Source of the DNA: Pacificoceanicola sp048553275
GTDB lineage: Bacteria > Pseudomonadota > Alphaproteobacteria > Rhodobacterales > Rhodobacteraceae
Direction: 5' to 3'
NCBI RefSeq assembly: GCF_048553275.1
Contig: NZ_JBLZMW010000006.1
Location: 140,317 to 204,316, forward strand
Length of the DNA stretch: 64,000 nucleotides
Shown here: positions 41,483-49,628 of the stretch, piece after piece
How positions within the stretch are numbered: the first letter of the stretch is position 1
Layout: every line of letters begins with the position of its first letter
Notes under the pieces: model-generated
Told to the model about the DNA's origin: nothing
The model's input: the letters and a program-made list of their open reading frames with translations, nothing else
Database searches by the model: none
Program-made: the position numbers and the translations under genes

Positions 41483-41556
41483 AAGTGCCTCGGCGCCACG
41501 CACTGGGTGGGGGCTGTTAATGCGCGACGCCGAGGGAAGCTTTATGCAGCTACAAG
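41483..41556 (-). ncRNA. Candidate structured RNA element, distal copy
   Basis: Second 74-bp copy, hairpin at 41489-41534. The 18-nt loop is identical to the first copy, while the 14-bp stem differs at several positions; all pair on the minus strand (two G-U), whereas the plus strand would have two A-C mismatches. The 472-bp gap 41192-41663 contains these two elements and no gene I can support. Confidence 0.55.
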
Positions 41557-41663
41557 AACAGGAATGCCGGTTCTTTCTGTCGTGAATATGGCGCCAAGCG
41601 GACGATTTGAAGAAGCAGGGAATTGTAACGATTCCCAAGCGGTGAGGGACGGGGTGCGCGATG

Positions 41664-42119
41664 TCAGTCGGCGTCCTTGATCGGGATCGAAAAGTCGAGC
41701 AGGTTGATCCCGTCCTTGCGGCGATAGCGCAGTTCGTCGGTCATGCTGCGGATGAGGAACCAGCCAAATCCGCCTTCCGGCAGATCTGCCAGGGCAACAT
41801 CGACCGATTTCATTTCGCCGGTGGGCAAGCTGCTTTGCGGCATCATGCCGCCAGAGTCCTCGATCCGCGCCTTGAGATGTGTGGCGTCCAGCGAGAGCGT
41901 AATCCGGATCTCGCCGTTGTCAGCGTCCTTGTAAGCATGTTCCACGATATTGTTCATCGCCTCGGCAAGCACGAGTTCGCAAGGACCCAGTTTTTCCGCG
42001 CGTACGCCCCGTTGGATCAGAGCGTTCCGGATATCGCCAAGGGTCTCCCGGACTGCTTCCGGGCGGCTGGACAGGACATAGCGCAGCGTACTGCCGTCCT
42101 GGTCTTCAACCGGCTGCAT
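41664..42119 (-). CDS. ATP-binding anti-sigma factor / serine kinase domain protein (RsbW-like)
   Basis: A 151-residue GHKL ATPase-fold protein like RsbW/SpoIIAB. The N box is LVLAEAMNNIVEHAY (about 49-63), then IEDSGG (about 86-91) and a GGFGWFLIRSMTDEL G-box (about 116-130). Such proteins phosphorylate a STAS antagonist and bind a sigma factor. ATG 42119 has GGGAGA seven bases upstream; an ATG at 42134 has none. It is 24 bp downstream of the STAS gene. No PP2C phosphatase or sigma gene is nearby. Confidence 0.87.
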   Translation of the reverse strand: MQPVEDQDGSTLRYVLSSRPEAVRETLGDIRNALIQRGVRAEKLGPCELVLAEAMNNIVEHAYKDADNGEIRITLSLDATHLKARIEDSGGMMPQSSLPTGEMKSVDVALADLPEGGFGWFLIRSMTDELRYRRKDGINLLDFSIPIKDAD

Positions 42120-42143
42120 GGCCTGTTCTCCCATCGCTGCCGG

Positions 42144-42479
42144 TCAGGCGGCGGTTTGCGTCGCTGCGTCGACGGATTCGTGAATTTTGAAAATCGAATC
42201 CATGCGGGTCATCCGAAAAACCTTGTCGACATTGGCGGTGAGGCTGGACAGTTCCAGTTTTCGCCCATCGGGCATCAGCTTCATGGCGGCGACGATCGCG
42301 CCGAGGCCGCTCGAATCGATGAAATCCACGTGTTCGAGATTGAGGACGACGCGATCATCGGCGCCGACTACCACTTCGCGCATCTTGTCCTTGAATTGTA
42401 TGGCGACGGCGGCGTCGATCCGGTCCGCCTCGACCGTAATGATCTGGACCGCGCCGTGAGTTTGTGTTGTCAGGTTCAT
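42144..42479 (-). CDS. STAS domain anti-sigma factor antagonist
   Basis: A 111-residue SpoIIAA/RsbV-type STAS protein. The phosphorylatable Ser is at 56 or 57 in DFIDSSGLGAIVAA (52-65). It forms a partner-switching pair with the kinase gene just downstream: the unphosphorylated form sequesters the kinase. ATG 42479 diverges from the thiolase gene, whose start is 89 bp away. Both genes probably share one promoter here. The target process (stress, biofilm or surface growth) cannot be read from the sequence. Confidence 0.9.
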   Translation of the reverse strand: MNLTTQTHGAVQIITVEADRIDAAVAIQFKDKMREVVVGADDRVVLNLEHVDFIDSSGLGAIVAAMKLMPDGRKLELSSLTANVDKVFRMTRMDSIFKIHESVDAATQTAA

Positions 42480-42567
42480 GGCTGCCTCTCAGGTGCTCTT
42501 TGTCCAGCACCCTAGACGGCATTCCTTACCATTCGGTATTCAGGGGGCAGACATTGGAGGAGACACC

Positions 42568-43740
42568 ATGCAAGACGTCGTAATCACAGGAGCCGCACGC
42601 ACCCCGATGGGCGGGTTTCAGGGCGTGTTCGAGAGCGTGAGCGCTTCTGCGCTGGGTGGGGCCGCGATCGCCGGAGCGCTGAAACAGGCAGGGGATCCCG
42701 CCGTTGATGAGCTGTTGATGGGATGCGTCCTGCCAGCAGGGCAGGGACAGGCACCCGCGCGGCAGGCTGGGTTTGCAGCCGGGCTTGGCGAAGAGGTGCC
42801 GGCAACGACGCTGAACAAGATGTGTGGCTCTGGCATGAAGGCGGCGATGATGGCCTGGGATCGGCTGGCGCTGGGCCACGCCAGTTTGATGGTCGCCGGC
42901 GGCATGGAGTCGATGACACAGGCGCCCTACATGCTGCCCAGGATGCGTGGCGGCGCCCGGATCGGCCACACGCAGGTGATTGACCACATGTTTCTCGACG
43001 GGCTTGAGGATGCCTATGACAAGGGCCGCCTGATGGGCACCTTTGCCGAGGATTGCGCCGAGGCGTTTCAATTCACCCGCGAAACGCAGGACCAATACGC
43101 GCTTGCGTCGCTTTCGAACGCGCTCGACGCGGAACGCTCTGGTGCGTTCGACGGTGAGATCACGCCGGTGACGCTGCACACGCGAACAGGCGAAGAGATC
43201 ATCACGCGCGATGAGCAGCCCGGCAAGGCCCGTCCCGAGAAAATCCCGATGCTCAAACCTGCCTTCCGCAAGGACGGAACGGTCACGGCTGCCAATTCCT
43301 CGTCTATTTCGGATGGCGCGGCGGCCTTGGTGATGACCACGCTGGCCCAAGCCGCGGCCAGTGGCGCCACGCCGCGCGCCCGCATACTTGGCCATGCCAG
43401 CCATGCACAGGCGCCGAAAGACTTTCCCACGGCCCCGGTGCCCGCCGCCCGGAAACTTTTGGAGCGGATCGGCTGGAAGCCTTCGGATGTGGACTTGTGG
43501 GAGGTCAATGAGGCCTTCGCTGTTGTGCCCATGGCCTTCATGACGGAAATGGGCCTGCCGCGCGATGTCGTAAACGTCAATGGCGGCGCCTGCGCGCTGG
43601 GCCATCCGATTGGTGCCTCCGGGGCGAGGATCATCGTCACCTTGCTCAATGCGCTTGAGACACGTGGATTGAAGCGCGGTGTTGCGGCGATCTGCATCGG
43701 CGGTGGCGAAGGCACGGCGATTGCCATAGAGCGGCTGTGA
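42568..43740 (+). CDS. Acetyl-CoA C-acetyltransferase (thiolase)
   Basis: A 390-residue thiolase that condenses two acetyl-CoA or cleaves a 3-ketoacyl-CoA. The acyl-accepting Cys86 lies in NKMCGSGMKA (83-92), the catalytic His in GGACALGHPIGASGAR (about 338-353) and the second Cys in CIGGGEG (about 377-383). ATG 42568 follows GGAGGAGACACC. The short N-terminus MQDVVITGAARTPMGGF is of biosynthetic type. A beta-ketothiolase for PHA or acetoacetate metabolism is the likely role. fRMsr follows 25 bp later. Confidence 0.93.
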   Translation: MQDVVITGAARTPMGGFQGVFESVSASALGGAAIAGALKQAGDPAVDELLMGCVLPAGQGQAPARQAGFAAGLGEEVPATTLNKMCGSGMKAAMMAWDRLALGHASLMVAGGMESMTQAPYMLPRMRGGARIGHTQVIDHMFLDGLEDAYDKGRLMGTFAEDCAEAFQFTRETQDQYALASLSNALDAERSGAFDGEITPVTLHTRTGEEIITRDEQPGKARPEKIPMLKPAFRKDGTVTAANSSSISDGAAALVMTTLAQAAASGATPRARILGHASHAQAPKDFPTAPVPAARKLLERIGWKPSDVDLWEVNEAFAVVPMAFMTEMGLPRDVVNVNGGACALGHPIGASGARIIVTLLNALETRGLKRGVAAICIGGGEGTAIAIERL

Positions 43741-43764
43741 GCCGCCTTCGCAACAGGACTTCCC

Positions 43765-44226
43765 ATGACGACCGTTGACTACACCGCACTGAGCGCAACC
43801 ATCGCGAGCCTGACAGAGGGTGAGACCGACACGGTCTCGCTCATGGCCACCTTGGCGTGCGAGATACATCACGCCGATGCACGCTTTGACTGGACCGGGT
43901 TCTACCGCGTCACTGAGCCCGGGCTTTTGAAGATCGGGCCGTATCAGGGCGGCCACGGATGCCTTGTCATTCCTTTCGCGCGCGGGGTTTGCGGCGCTTG
44001 CGCACGGACCGGTGAGGCGCAAATCGTTGAGGATGTAGAGGCCTTTCCAGGGCATATCGCCTGTTCCAGTTCGACTCGCTCCGAGCTGGTGCTGCCGGTG
44101 CGCAATGCGGCCGGTGCGTTGCTTGGCGTTCTGGATATCGACAGCGACAGGTCGGGCGCGTTCGACCGGGCGGATGCGGAGGCGCTGCAGGCAATCCTGA
44201 ATGCGACCTTTGCAGATGCCTCCTGA
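43765..44226 (+). CDS. GAF-domain free methionine-(R)-sulfoxide reductase
   Basis: A 153-residue fRMsr. The GAF domain carries the three conserved Cys: GVCGACARTGE (about 74-84) and HIACSSSTRSE (about 97-107). It reduces free L-methionine-(R)-sulfoxide with thioredoxin as donor. Opening FDWTGFYRV (41-49) is typical of the family. ATG 43765 follows the thiolase by 25 bp, with AGGACT upstream, so it may share the transcript. An oxidative-stress role is established for the family; the link to the thiolase is not obvious. Confidence 0.93.
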   Translation: MTTVDYTALSATIASLTEGETDTVSLMATLACEIHHADARFDWTGFYRVTEPGLLKIGPYQGGHGCLVIPFARGVCGACARTGEAQIVEDVEAFPGHIACSSSTRSELVLPVRNAAGALLGVLDIDSDRSGAFDRADAEALQAILNATFADAS

Positions 44227-44303
44227 GACCATCGGCGCGTGTCTTGGGCGGGTCCAGTGCCGATGTCTCCTGAACGCGCTTTTGGCGCCGCAGGCCGGAT
44301 AAA

Positions 44304-44927
44304 ATGACGCTCGAAGGCTGGATCGTATTCGCGAGCTTCTGGGTGCTCTTCGTGACCTCGCCGGGGCCCAATGCCGTCAACTGCATTCAAAACGGTATGA
44401 GTTTTGGCTTTGCCCGCGGCCTGTGGGGGGTGCTGGGTATCATGACGCAGGCGCTGCTTTTCCTGTTCTTGTCGGCGGCGGGGATCACCGCGCTTCTGAC
44501 GGCTTCTCCTGCGGGCTTCCTGATCGCCAAGATCGTCGGGGCGTTGGTGCTGATCGGGCTGGGGCTGCGAAACTGGCGCCGCGCCGCGCAGCCCATGGCG
44601 CAGGCCGAGGCGCCCTCGCGCCACATCTATTCACGCGCTTTCATGATCGCGACGATCAACCCCAAGTCGGTTGCGGGCTATCTTGCCGCGTTCTCGCAAT
44701 TCGTGCAGACGGAGATACCCATCGGGCCGCAAATGTGGGTGATCGTGCCCACGGCGCTGACGATCACCGCCGCGAGTTATGTCACCTATACAACCTTCGG
44801 CGTGATGATCGGGAAGGCGGCGCTCTCGGCGGTTGCCAACACCACCATTCGCCGCGTATTGGCAGGATGTTTCATCCTCTATGGCCTCGCGCTCGCCGCC
44901 ACGGCCCTACCCTTGGGAGAGTTGTAA
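44304..44927 (+). CDS. LysE family amino-acid exporter
   Basis: A 207-residue inner-membrane protein with six hydrophobic segments. The family opening SPGPNAVNCIQNGMSFGFARG (in parts; residues 19-39) holds the conserved PGPN, and FMIATINPKSVAGYLAAFSQF (about 114-134) is the second half-motif. It is expected to export an amino acid or homoserine-lactone-like compound. The TAATG overlap with the GFA gene at 44925-44929 makes them translationally coupled. Confidence 0.92.
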   Translation: MTLEGWIVFASFWVLFVTSPGPNAVNCIQNGMSFGFARGLWGVLGIMTQALLFLFLSAAGITALLTASPAGFLIAKIVGALVLIGLGLRNWRRAAQPMAQAEAPSRHIYSRAFMIATINPKSVAGYLAAFSQFVQTEIPIGPQMWVIVPTALTITAASYVTYTTFGVMIGKAALSAVANTTIRRVLAGCFILYGLALAATALPLGEL

Positions 44928-45295
44928 TGCAGGGTTCCTGTGCCTGTGGGGCGATCACCTTTGCGGTCAATGATGTGCCGCTCGGGGCCTCGTGCTGTCA
45001 TTGCTCGCAGTGCCGAAAGATGTCCGGGCATGTCTGGAGTTCTGCCTATGTCCAGGCAAGCGCGCTCGCCATCGCTGGCCCGGTCAAATGGGTTGCGCTG
45101 ACGGAGGTGGCACACCGTGGCATATGCCCGGACTGCGGCGCGTTTCTGTTCTGGAAGGCGCATGAAGAGGACACCATGAGCTTTGCTCTCGGCGCAATCG
45201 ACGGGCCAACCGGCCTTGCTCTCGAAAAACACATCTTCACAGCCACAAAAGGGGACTACTACACCCTTTGCGATGGTCTGCCACAAAAGGACTGA
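44927..45295 (+). CDS. GFA family protein (glutathione-dependent formaldehyde-activating enzyme-like)
   Basis: A 122-residue zinc-binding fold. Cys set: CACG (5-8), CCHCSQC (23-29) and CPDCG (about 65-69), as in Gfa and CENP-V. The family is named for a Paracoccus enzyme that joins formaldehyde and glutathione, though most members are of unproven function. ATG 44927 is taken inside the TAATG overlap with the LysE stop. The stop is 3 bp before the next start, making LysE-GFA-homocysteine methyltransferase one operon. Confidence 0.9.
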   Translation: MQGSCACGAITFAVNDVPLGASCCHCSQCRKMSGHVWSSAYVQASALAIAGPVKWVALTEVAHRGICPDCGAFLFWKAHEEDTMSFALGAIDGPTGLALEKHIFTATKGDYYTLCDGLPQKD

Positions 45296-45298
45296 CCG

Positions 45299-46195
45299 AT
45301 GACGAAACCTGCAATCACCCTGCTCGACGGTGGCATGGGGCAGGAACTGGTAAAGCGATCGGGCGATGCGCCCACCGCGCTCTGGTCAACGCGCGTGATG
45401 ATGGATCGGCCCGGTCTGGTGGCTGATATACACCGCGCCTATTTCGAGGCCGGTGCCGTCATCGCGACGGCAAACACCTATGCGATCCTGCGTGACAGGC
45501 TTGTGCGGGAAGGGCTCGAAGACGCCTTCGAATCGTTGCATGCCAAAGCGCTGGAGGAGGCGCGCACCGCGCGGGATGGATTTGGACAGGGACGGATCGC
45601 CGGGGCCATCGGGCCGCTTGGAGCCACTTATCGCCCTGACGTGCACCCGCCGGTTTCTCAGGCTGTGCCGCTCTATCGCGAGATCGCCGACCTGCAGGCA
45701 CCGCATGTGGATCTGTTCTTGCTCGAATCCGTCGCATCGCTTGACCATGCCCGCGCTGCCCTTGCTGCCACGCGCGATCACGGCAAGCCGGTCTGGCTGT
45801 CGGTGACGGTGGACGACGCGGATGGGGCGCGGCTGCGCTCCGGCGAAGCTGTTGCCGATCTGCTGCCCCTGCTGGACGGGGCGGCGGCGCTTCTCGCAAA
45901 TTGCTCGACCCCGGAGGCGATGCCGGCTGCGCTGGAAGTGTTTGCGCGGCAAGAGCTGCCGTTTGGCGCCTATGCCAATGGATTTACCGCGATCAGCGAT
46001 GGCTTTCTTGTCGATGCTCCGACTGTAGATGCGCTGAGCGCGCGCGCTGATATGGGACCCGATGCCTATGCCGATCACGTGATGGCCTGGCTTGATATGG
46101 GCGCCACGCTCGTCGGCGGCTGTTGCGAAACCGGGCCGGAGCACATTCGCGCGATTGCAGATCGTTTGAAATGTGCGGGCTACGACATCGCCTAG
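45299..46195 (+). CDS. Homocysteine S-methyltransferase family protein
   Basis: A 298-residue TIM-barrel zinc methyltransferase. The N-terminal LLDGGMGQEL (9-18), ATANTYAI (59-66), the zinc Cys in ANCSTPEAM (about 200-208) and the Cys pair in GGCCETGPEHI (about 271-281) are all present. Substrates include homocysteine with S-methylmethionine, or betaine analogues. The domain stands alone without cobalamin-binding modules. ATG 45299 follows the GFA gene by 3 bp. Its exact methyl donor is open. Confidence 0.9.
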   Translation: MTKPAITLLDGGMGQELVKRSGDAPTALWSTRVMMDRPGLVADIHRAYFEAGAVIATANTYAILRDRLVREGLEDAFESLHAKALEEARTARDGFGQGRIAGAIGPLGATYRPDVHPPVSQAVPLYREIADLQAPHVDLFLLESVASLDHARAALAATRDHGKPVWLSVTVDDADGARLRSGEAVADLLPLLDGAAALLANCSTPEAMPAALEVFARQELPFGAYANGFTAISDGFLVDAPTVDALSARADMGPDAYADHVMAWLDMGATLVGGCCETGPEHIRAIADRLKCAGYDIA

Positions 46196-46299
46196 GCGCG
46201 GGACGGTTGCCCTGCCTTGGATGCCGTGTGGTCCCGAAGGCCGAGCAATGCGGCGCGGAAGGCTTGCCTTCCCCGCCCCGCCGCGCCTAAAGGAGGCGG

Positions 46300-46947
46300 A
46301 TGAGCGACACCTATGATCCGCCGCAGGGGGAAATCCCCGTCCTGCATGAAGACAGCGATCTGCTGATCGTCCACAAGCCCGCCGGCCTTCTGTCCGTACC
46401 GGGCAAGGGAGAGGGGCTGGAGGATTGTCTGTTGTCCCGGCTTGAGGCGGCCTTTCCCACCGTGCGACTGGTGCATCGGCTGGATCGGGACACGTCCGGC
46501 GTCATGGTCTTTGCCCTGACCGCCCATGCGCAAAAACACCTCGGGCAGCAATTCGAAGCGCGAAAGGTCAAGAAAACCTACGTGGCGCGGTTGGCAGGAG
46601 AGTTGGAGCCGAAGGACGGCGAGGTGGACCTGCCGCTGATCGTCGACTGGCCCAACCGCCCGCGTCAGATGGTTTGCCATGACACCGGCAAACCGTCGCT
46701 GACCGGTTGGAAGGTGGTGAAATCCGGAGACGGTGAAACGCGGGTGCGGCTGTTTCCGCATACGGGACGCAGCCATCAGCTGCGCGTACATATGCTGGCA
46801 CTGGGGCATCCGATTCTGGGCGACGAACTGTACGCGCCCGAGACTGCGGCGTCTTACCCGCGCATGATGTTGCATGCAGAAGAGTTGCGCGTGAACCATC
46901 CCGAAAACGGGCGCGGCATGAAATTTCGGGCGAAGCCGGATTTTTGA
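46300..46947 (+). CDS. RluA family RNA pseudouridine synthase
   Basis: A 215-residue catalytic domain without an S4 domain. The catalytic Asp lies in HRLDRDTSGVMVFAL (53-67), and the conserved HQLRVHMLALGHPILGDELY (in parts, about 151-170) follows. The short form fits RluA or TruC-type enzymes acting on 23S rRNA and tRNA; which one cannot be told. ATG 46300 is preceded by AAAGGAGG. A REP-like hairpin starts 6 bp after the stop. Confidence 0.9.
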   Translation: MSDTYDPPQGEIPVLHEDSDLLIVHKPAGLLSVPGKGEGLEDCLLSRLEAAFPTVRLVHRLDRDTSGVMVFALTAHAQKHLGQQFEARKVKKTYVARLAGELEPKDGEVDLPLIVDWPNRPRQMVCHDTGKPSLTGWKVVKSGDGETRVRLFPHTGRSHQLRVHMLALGHPILGDELYAPETAASYPRMMLHAEELRVNHPENGRGMKFRAKPDF

Positions 46948-46952
46948 CAGAC

Positions 46953-46976
46953 GTGCGGGGTGAAACCCCGCCCTAC
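46953..46976. repeat. REP-like palindromic element, copy 3 (diverged)
   Basis: GTGCGGGGTGAAACCCCGCC followed by CTAC. It matches copies 1 and 2 except that the closing pair of the stem is T-A (GGGGT / ACCCC) instead of C-G (GGGGC / GCCCC): a compensatory double change. The rest of 46977-47154 shows nothing I can support. Confidence 0.65.
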
Positions 46977-47154
46977 GGACCCGTGCGCTCTCACGCGTTG
47001 ATGTCCTGCCTTGGGCAGGCAGCGCGTTGCCCGCATGGCGCGGCGACCCGCCCCCCGAAGTCCTTGCAAAGCGAAGACGCCCGGGCCGGTTTGCCCATCC
47101 TTGAACGTTGGGTCGTGATGCGCGGGACCATAGCCGATCCCGCGCAATACGTTG

Positions 47155-48594
47155 TTATTCGGCGGCCCAGCCGCTGACGGCTTTGACCTCGACAAAGTCG
47201 TGGATGCCCCAGCTGCCTGCCTCGCGGCCATTGCCGGAGGCTTTCATACCGCCAAACGGGGCACCGGCTCCGCGCGACTGGCCGTTCATCTCGACCATCC
47301 CGGAGCGCAATTGCCGGGCGAGGCGCACGCGGCGCTGATCGTCGGTGCTTTGGACATAGTTGGTCAGGCCATAGGGGGTATCGTTCGCGATCTGAACCGC
47401 CTCATCCTCTGTTTCGAACTTCAGGATGGAAAGCACGGGGCCGAAGATCTCTTCGCGCGCGATCGTCATGTCATTCGTCACATCGGCAAAGACCGTCGGG
47501 CGCACGTAGAAGCCCTTGTTCAGACCATCGGGGCGACCGAGGCCACCGGCGACCAGCCGAGCGCCTTCGTCGATGCCTTTCTGAATAAGGTCCTGGATCT
47601 TGTCCCATTGGGCGGCGTTGACCACCGGGCCGATGTGGCGTCCGTCTTCGGAAGCGGGACCGACCTCGACCTTGGCGGCGATTGAGGCGGCCTCTTCGAC
47701 GGCGGCCTCATAGCGCGAGGCTTCGACCAACATGCGCGACGGCGCGTTGCAGGACTGGCCCGAGTTGTTCATCATGTGCAGCACACCGCGCTTGACGGCC
47801 TTTTCGTCGGCGTCGGCGAAGACGAGATTGGCTCCCTTGCCGCCGAGCTCAAGATGCACGCGCTTGAGCGAATCCGCTGCCGCCTTGGAGATTGCAATGC
47901 CGGCCCGGGTGGAGCCGGTGAAGCTGACCATGTCGACATCCGGATGCACCGACAACTGGGAGCCGACGCCCGCGCCATCGCCGTTCACGAGGTTGAAAAC
48001 CCCCGGGGGCAGATCCGCGGCGTCCATGATCTCCGCAAAGACCATGGCATCGAGCGGGCTTTCTTCGGAGGGCTTGAGCACCATCGTGTTGCCCGCCACC
48101 AGCGCCGCGCCAACCTTCAGCGTGATCTGGTTCATCGGCCAGTTCCACGGCGTGATCAGACCGCAGACGCCCACGGCTTCGTGGATGATGCGGTCGTTCG
48201 GCGCATGATCGCCAAGCGGCGCTTCCCATGGGAAAGCCTTGGCGGCGCGGATGAAGTTCTTCAGATGGGTGAGTCCAGCCCCGACCTGCGCGGTGCTGGC
48301 GAGCGCGATGGGTGCCCCCATTTCGAGACTTATGGACTTGGCCAGATCCTCACTGCGCGCCTTGTACGCTTCATAGACGCGTTCCAGAGCCGCGATACGG
48401 TCCTCGGGAGCGGTTGCCATCCATCCGGGCAGCGCGGCCTTGGCGGCGGCGACAGCGGCATCGGTGTCGGCTTGACCGCCCAGAGAGATCACGGCACAGG
48501 CCTCTTCCGTGGATGGATCAATGACCGGATGGTCGCGCCCCTCGACGGGGTTGACCCAGGTGCCGTTGATGTAGAATTGCTTTTTCTCGATCAT
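47155..48594 (-). CDS. Aldehyde dehydrogenase family protein
   Basis: A 479-residue NAD(P)-dependent aldehyde dehydrogenase. The general-base Glu is in LELGGKGANLVF (about 248-259) and the catalytic Cys in NNSGQSCNAPSRM (about 277-289); WNWPMNQ (about 149-155) is the cofactor-side motif. The substrate is unknown; the sequence most resembles the ALDH of Rhodobacterales used with broad aliphatic or aromatic aldehydes. ATG 48594 is chosen as the first with a fit start (MIEKKQFYINGTWVNP). A TetR-like operator lies at 48632-48647, 37 bp upstream. Confidence 0.93.
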   Translation of the reverse strand: MIEKKQFYINGTWVNPVEGRDHPVIDPSTEEACAVISLGGQADTDAAVAAAKAALPGWMATAPEDRIAALERVYEAYKARSEDLAKSISLEMGAPIALASTAQVGAGLTHLKNFIRAAKAFPWEAPLGDHAPNDRIIHEAVGVCGLITPWNWPMNQITLKVGAALVAGNTMVLKPSEESPLDAMVFAEIMDAADLPPGVFNLVNGDGAGVGSQLSVHPDVDMVSFTGSTRAGIAISKAAADSLKRVHLELGGKGANLVFADADEKAVKRGVLHMMNNSGQSCNAPSRMLVEASRYEAAVEEAASIAAKVEVGPASEDGRHIGPVVNAAQWDKIQDLIQKGIDEGARLVAGGLGRPDGLNKGFYVRPTVFADVTNDMTIAREEIFGPVLSILKFETEDEAVQIANDTPYGLTNYVQSTDDQRRVRLARQLRSGMVEMNGQSRGAGAPFGGMKASGNGREAGSWGIHDFVEVKAVSGWAAE

Positions 48595-48631
48595 GTTGAG
48601 CCTCCCATTGGCGATCGACGTGTCCGTTTTC

Positions 48632-48647
48632 CCGACCATTTGGTCGG
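48632..48647. promoter_or_regulatory. TetR-type palindromic operator upstream of the aldehyde dehydrogenase
   Basis: CCGACCA TT TGGTCGG: a perfect 7-bp inverted repeat with a two-base spacer. The ACC-AAAT-GGT type core is common for TetR repressors of fatty-acid and aldehyde genes. It lies 37 bp upstream of the ALDH start. No TetR gene lies next to it in the window. Confidence 0.7.
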
Positions 48648-48700
48648 TCTTTGGCCGTACTGTGTCATCGGCGATCAGAAGGTTCAAGTACGCCTTTAAA

Positions 48701-48766
48701 TTTAGAATTCAGAATATATCTAAACTGCGTTTACACACCGCCTGCGTAGGCTTTACACCCGCAGGC
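48701..48766 (+). promoter_or_regulatory. Two inverted repeats in the peroxiredoxin promoter/leader
   Basis: TTTAGA (48701-48706) and TCTAAA (48719-48724) are a perfect inverted pair with a 12-base AT-rich spacer. GCCTGCG (48740-48746) and CGCAGGC (48760-48766) form a second one near the ribosome site. The first could be an operator (the arms recall Irr-type ICE boxes, but the spacing is too wide); the second may fold in the 5' leader. Region 48595-48791 has no gene. Confidence 0.45.
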
Positions 48767-48791
48767 GAAACCCACGAGAAAGGATGTTTCC

Positions 48792-49445
48792 ATGGCCCTG
48801 CGCATCAACCAAGAGATTCCGAACCTGACCGTTCCCACCGATATGGGCGAGATCACGCTCCATGACTGGATCGGTGACAGCTGGGCGATCCTGTTCTCGC
48901 ACCCGAAGGATTTCACCCCGGTTTGCACCACCGAATTCGGCGCCGTGGCGCAACTGGCTGGCGAATGGGCCAAGCGCAACACCAAGGTGATGGGCATTTC
49001 CGTCGATGGTGTGGGCGAGCACAAGCAGTGGAAAGGCGATATCGAAAAGACCGCAGGCGCGCCCGCCGGGTTTCCGATTGTTGCCGACGAGGACCTGACC
49101 GTGTCCAAGGCGCTCGACATGCTTCCTGCCGATGCCTACCTGCCCGACGGTCGCACGCCTGCGGATAGCGCGACAGTGCGCTCCGTCTTCATCATCGCGC
49201 CGAACAAGAAAGTGCAGTTGATGATGACCTACCCGATGTCGGTGGGCCGGAACTTTGCCGAAATCTTGCGCGCGCTTGACGGTCTGCAGCGGACCTATGA
49301 ACAACCCTTGGCGACCCCGGCGAACTGGGAAACCGGTCAGGATGTGATCGTGGCCTTGTCGCTGGACGACGCCGCCGCGACCGAGAAATATGGCGCGCTG
49401 GATATCAAGCTGCCCTACCTGCGCTTTGCCAAGGACCCGGCATGA
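48792..49445 (+). CDS. 1-Cys peroxiredoxin (Prx6 type)
   Basis: A 217-residue peroxidase with the active-site segment PKDFTPVCTTEFG (38-50). Cys45 is the only Cys in the protein, so it is a true 1-Cys enzyme needing an external thiol. The Prx6 C-terminal dimerisation extension (NWETGQDVIVALSLDD near 177-192) is present. ATG 48792 follows AAAGGATGTTTCC. It is divergent from the ALDH. A terminator at 49481-49508 ends it as a single gene. Confidence 0.95.
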   Translation: MALRINQEIPNLTVPTDMGEITLHDWIGDSWAILFSHPKDFTPVCTTEFGAVAQLAGEWAKRNTKVMGISVDGVGEHKQWKGDIEKTAGAPAGFPIVADEDLTVSKALDMLPADAYLPDGRTPADSATVRSVFIIAPNKKVQLMMTYPMSVGRNFAEILRALDGLQRTYEQPLATPANWETGQDVIVALSLDDAAATEKYGALDIKLPYLRFAKDPA

Positions 49446-49480
49446 CACGCCGCTTGCCTTGATTGCGTGAACTGACAAGA

Positions 49481-49508
49481 CCCCCGGTGCCAATACGCCG
49501 GGGGTTTT
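49481..49508 (+). terminator. Rho-independent terminator of the peroxiredoxin gene
   Basis: CCCCCGG (49481-49487) and CCGGGGG (49498-49504) pair, followed by TTTT, 36 bp beyond the stop. The rest of 49446-49628 has no gene. Confidence 0.88.
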
Positions 49509-49628
49509 GCATATGCGTCGATTGCGGATCTGGGCGCTGTCTGGATCGTGGATGGACGATCAAAAAGATCGGGGTCGGCCCATAGGTCGATAAGGGCCGT
49601 CCACTGGCACGCTGTCCATCCGCCCCTG

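Noticed and set aside
41273..41556. Possible CRISPR (two similar repeats with a spacer)
   Set aside because: Only two copies, 136 bp between them, the repeats are 74 bp and differ in the stems; no cas gene. A structured RNA pair fits better.
41249..41638. 129-codon minus-strand frame across the ggt leader
   Set aside because: It is formed by reading through both hairpin elements; the repeated peptide in it is a by-product of the DNA repeat, and there is no ribosome site.
42526..44232. 568-codon open frame on the minus strand opposite thiolase and fRMsr
   Set aside because: Covers two recognisable plus-strand enzymes, with no domain of its own.
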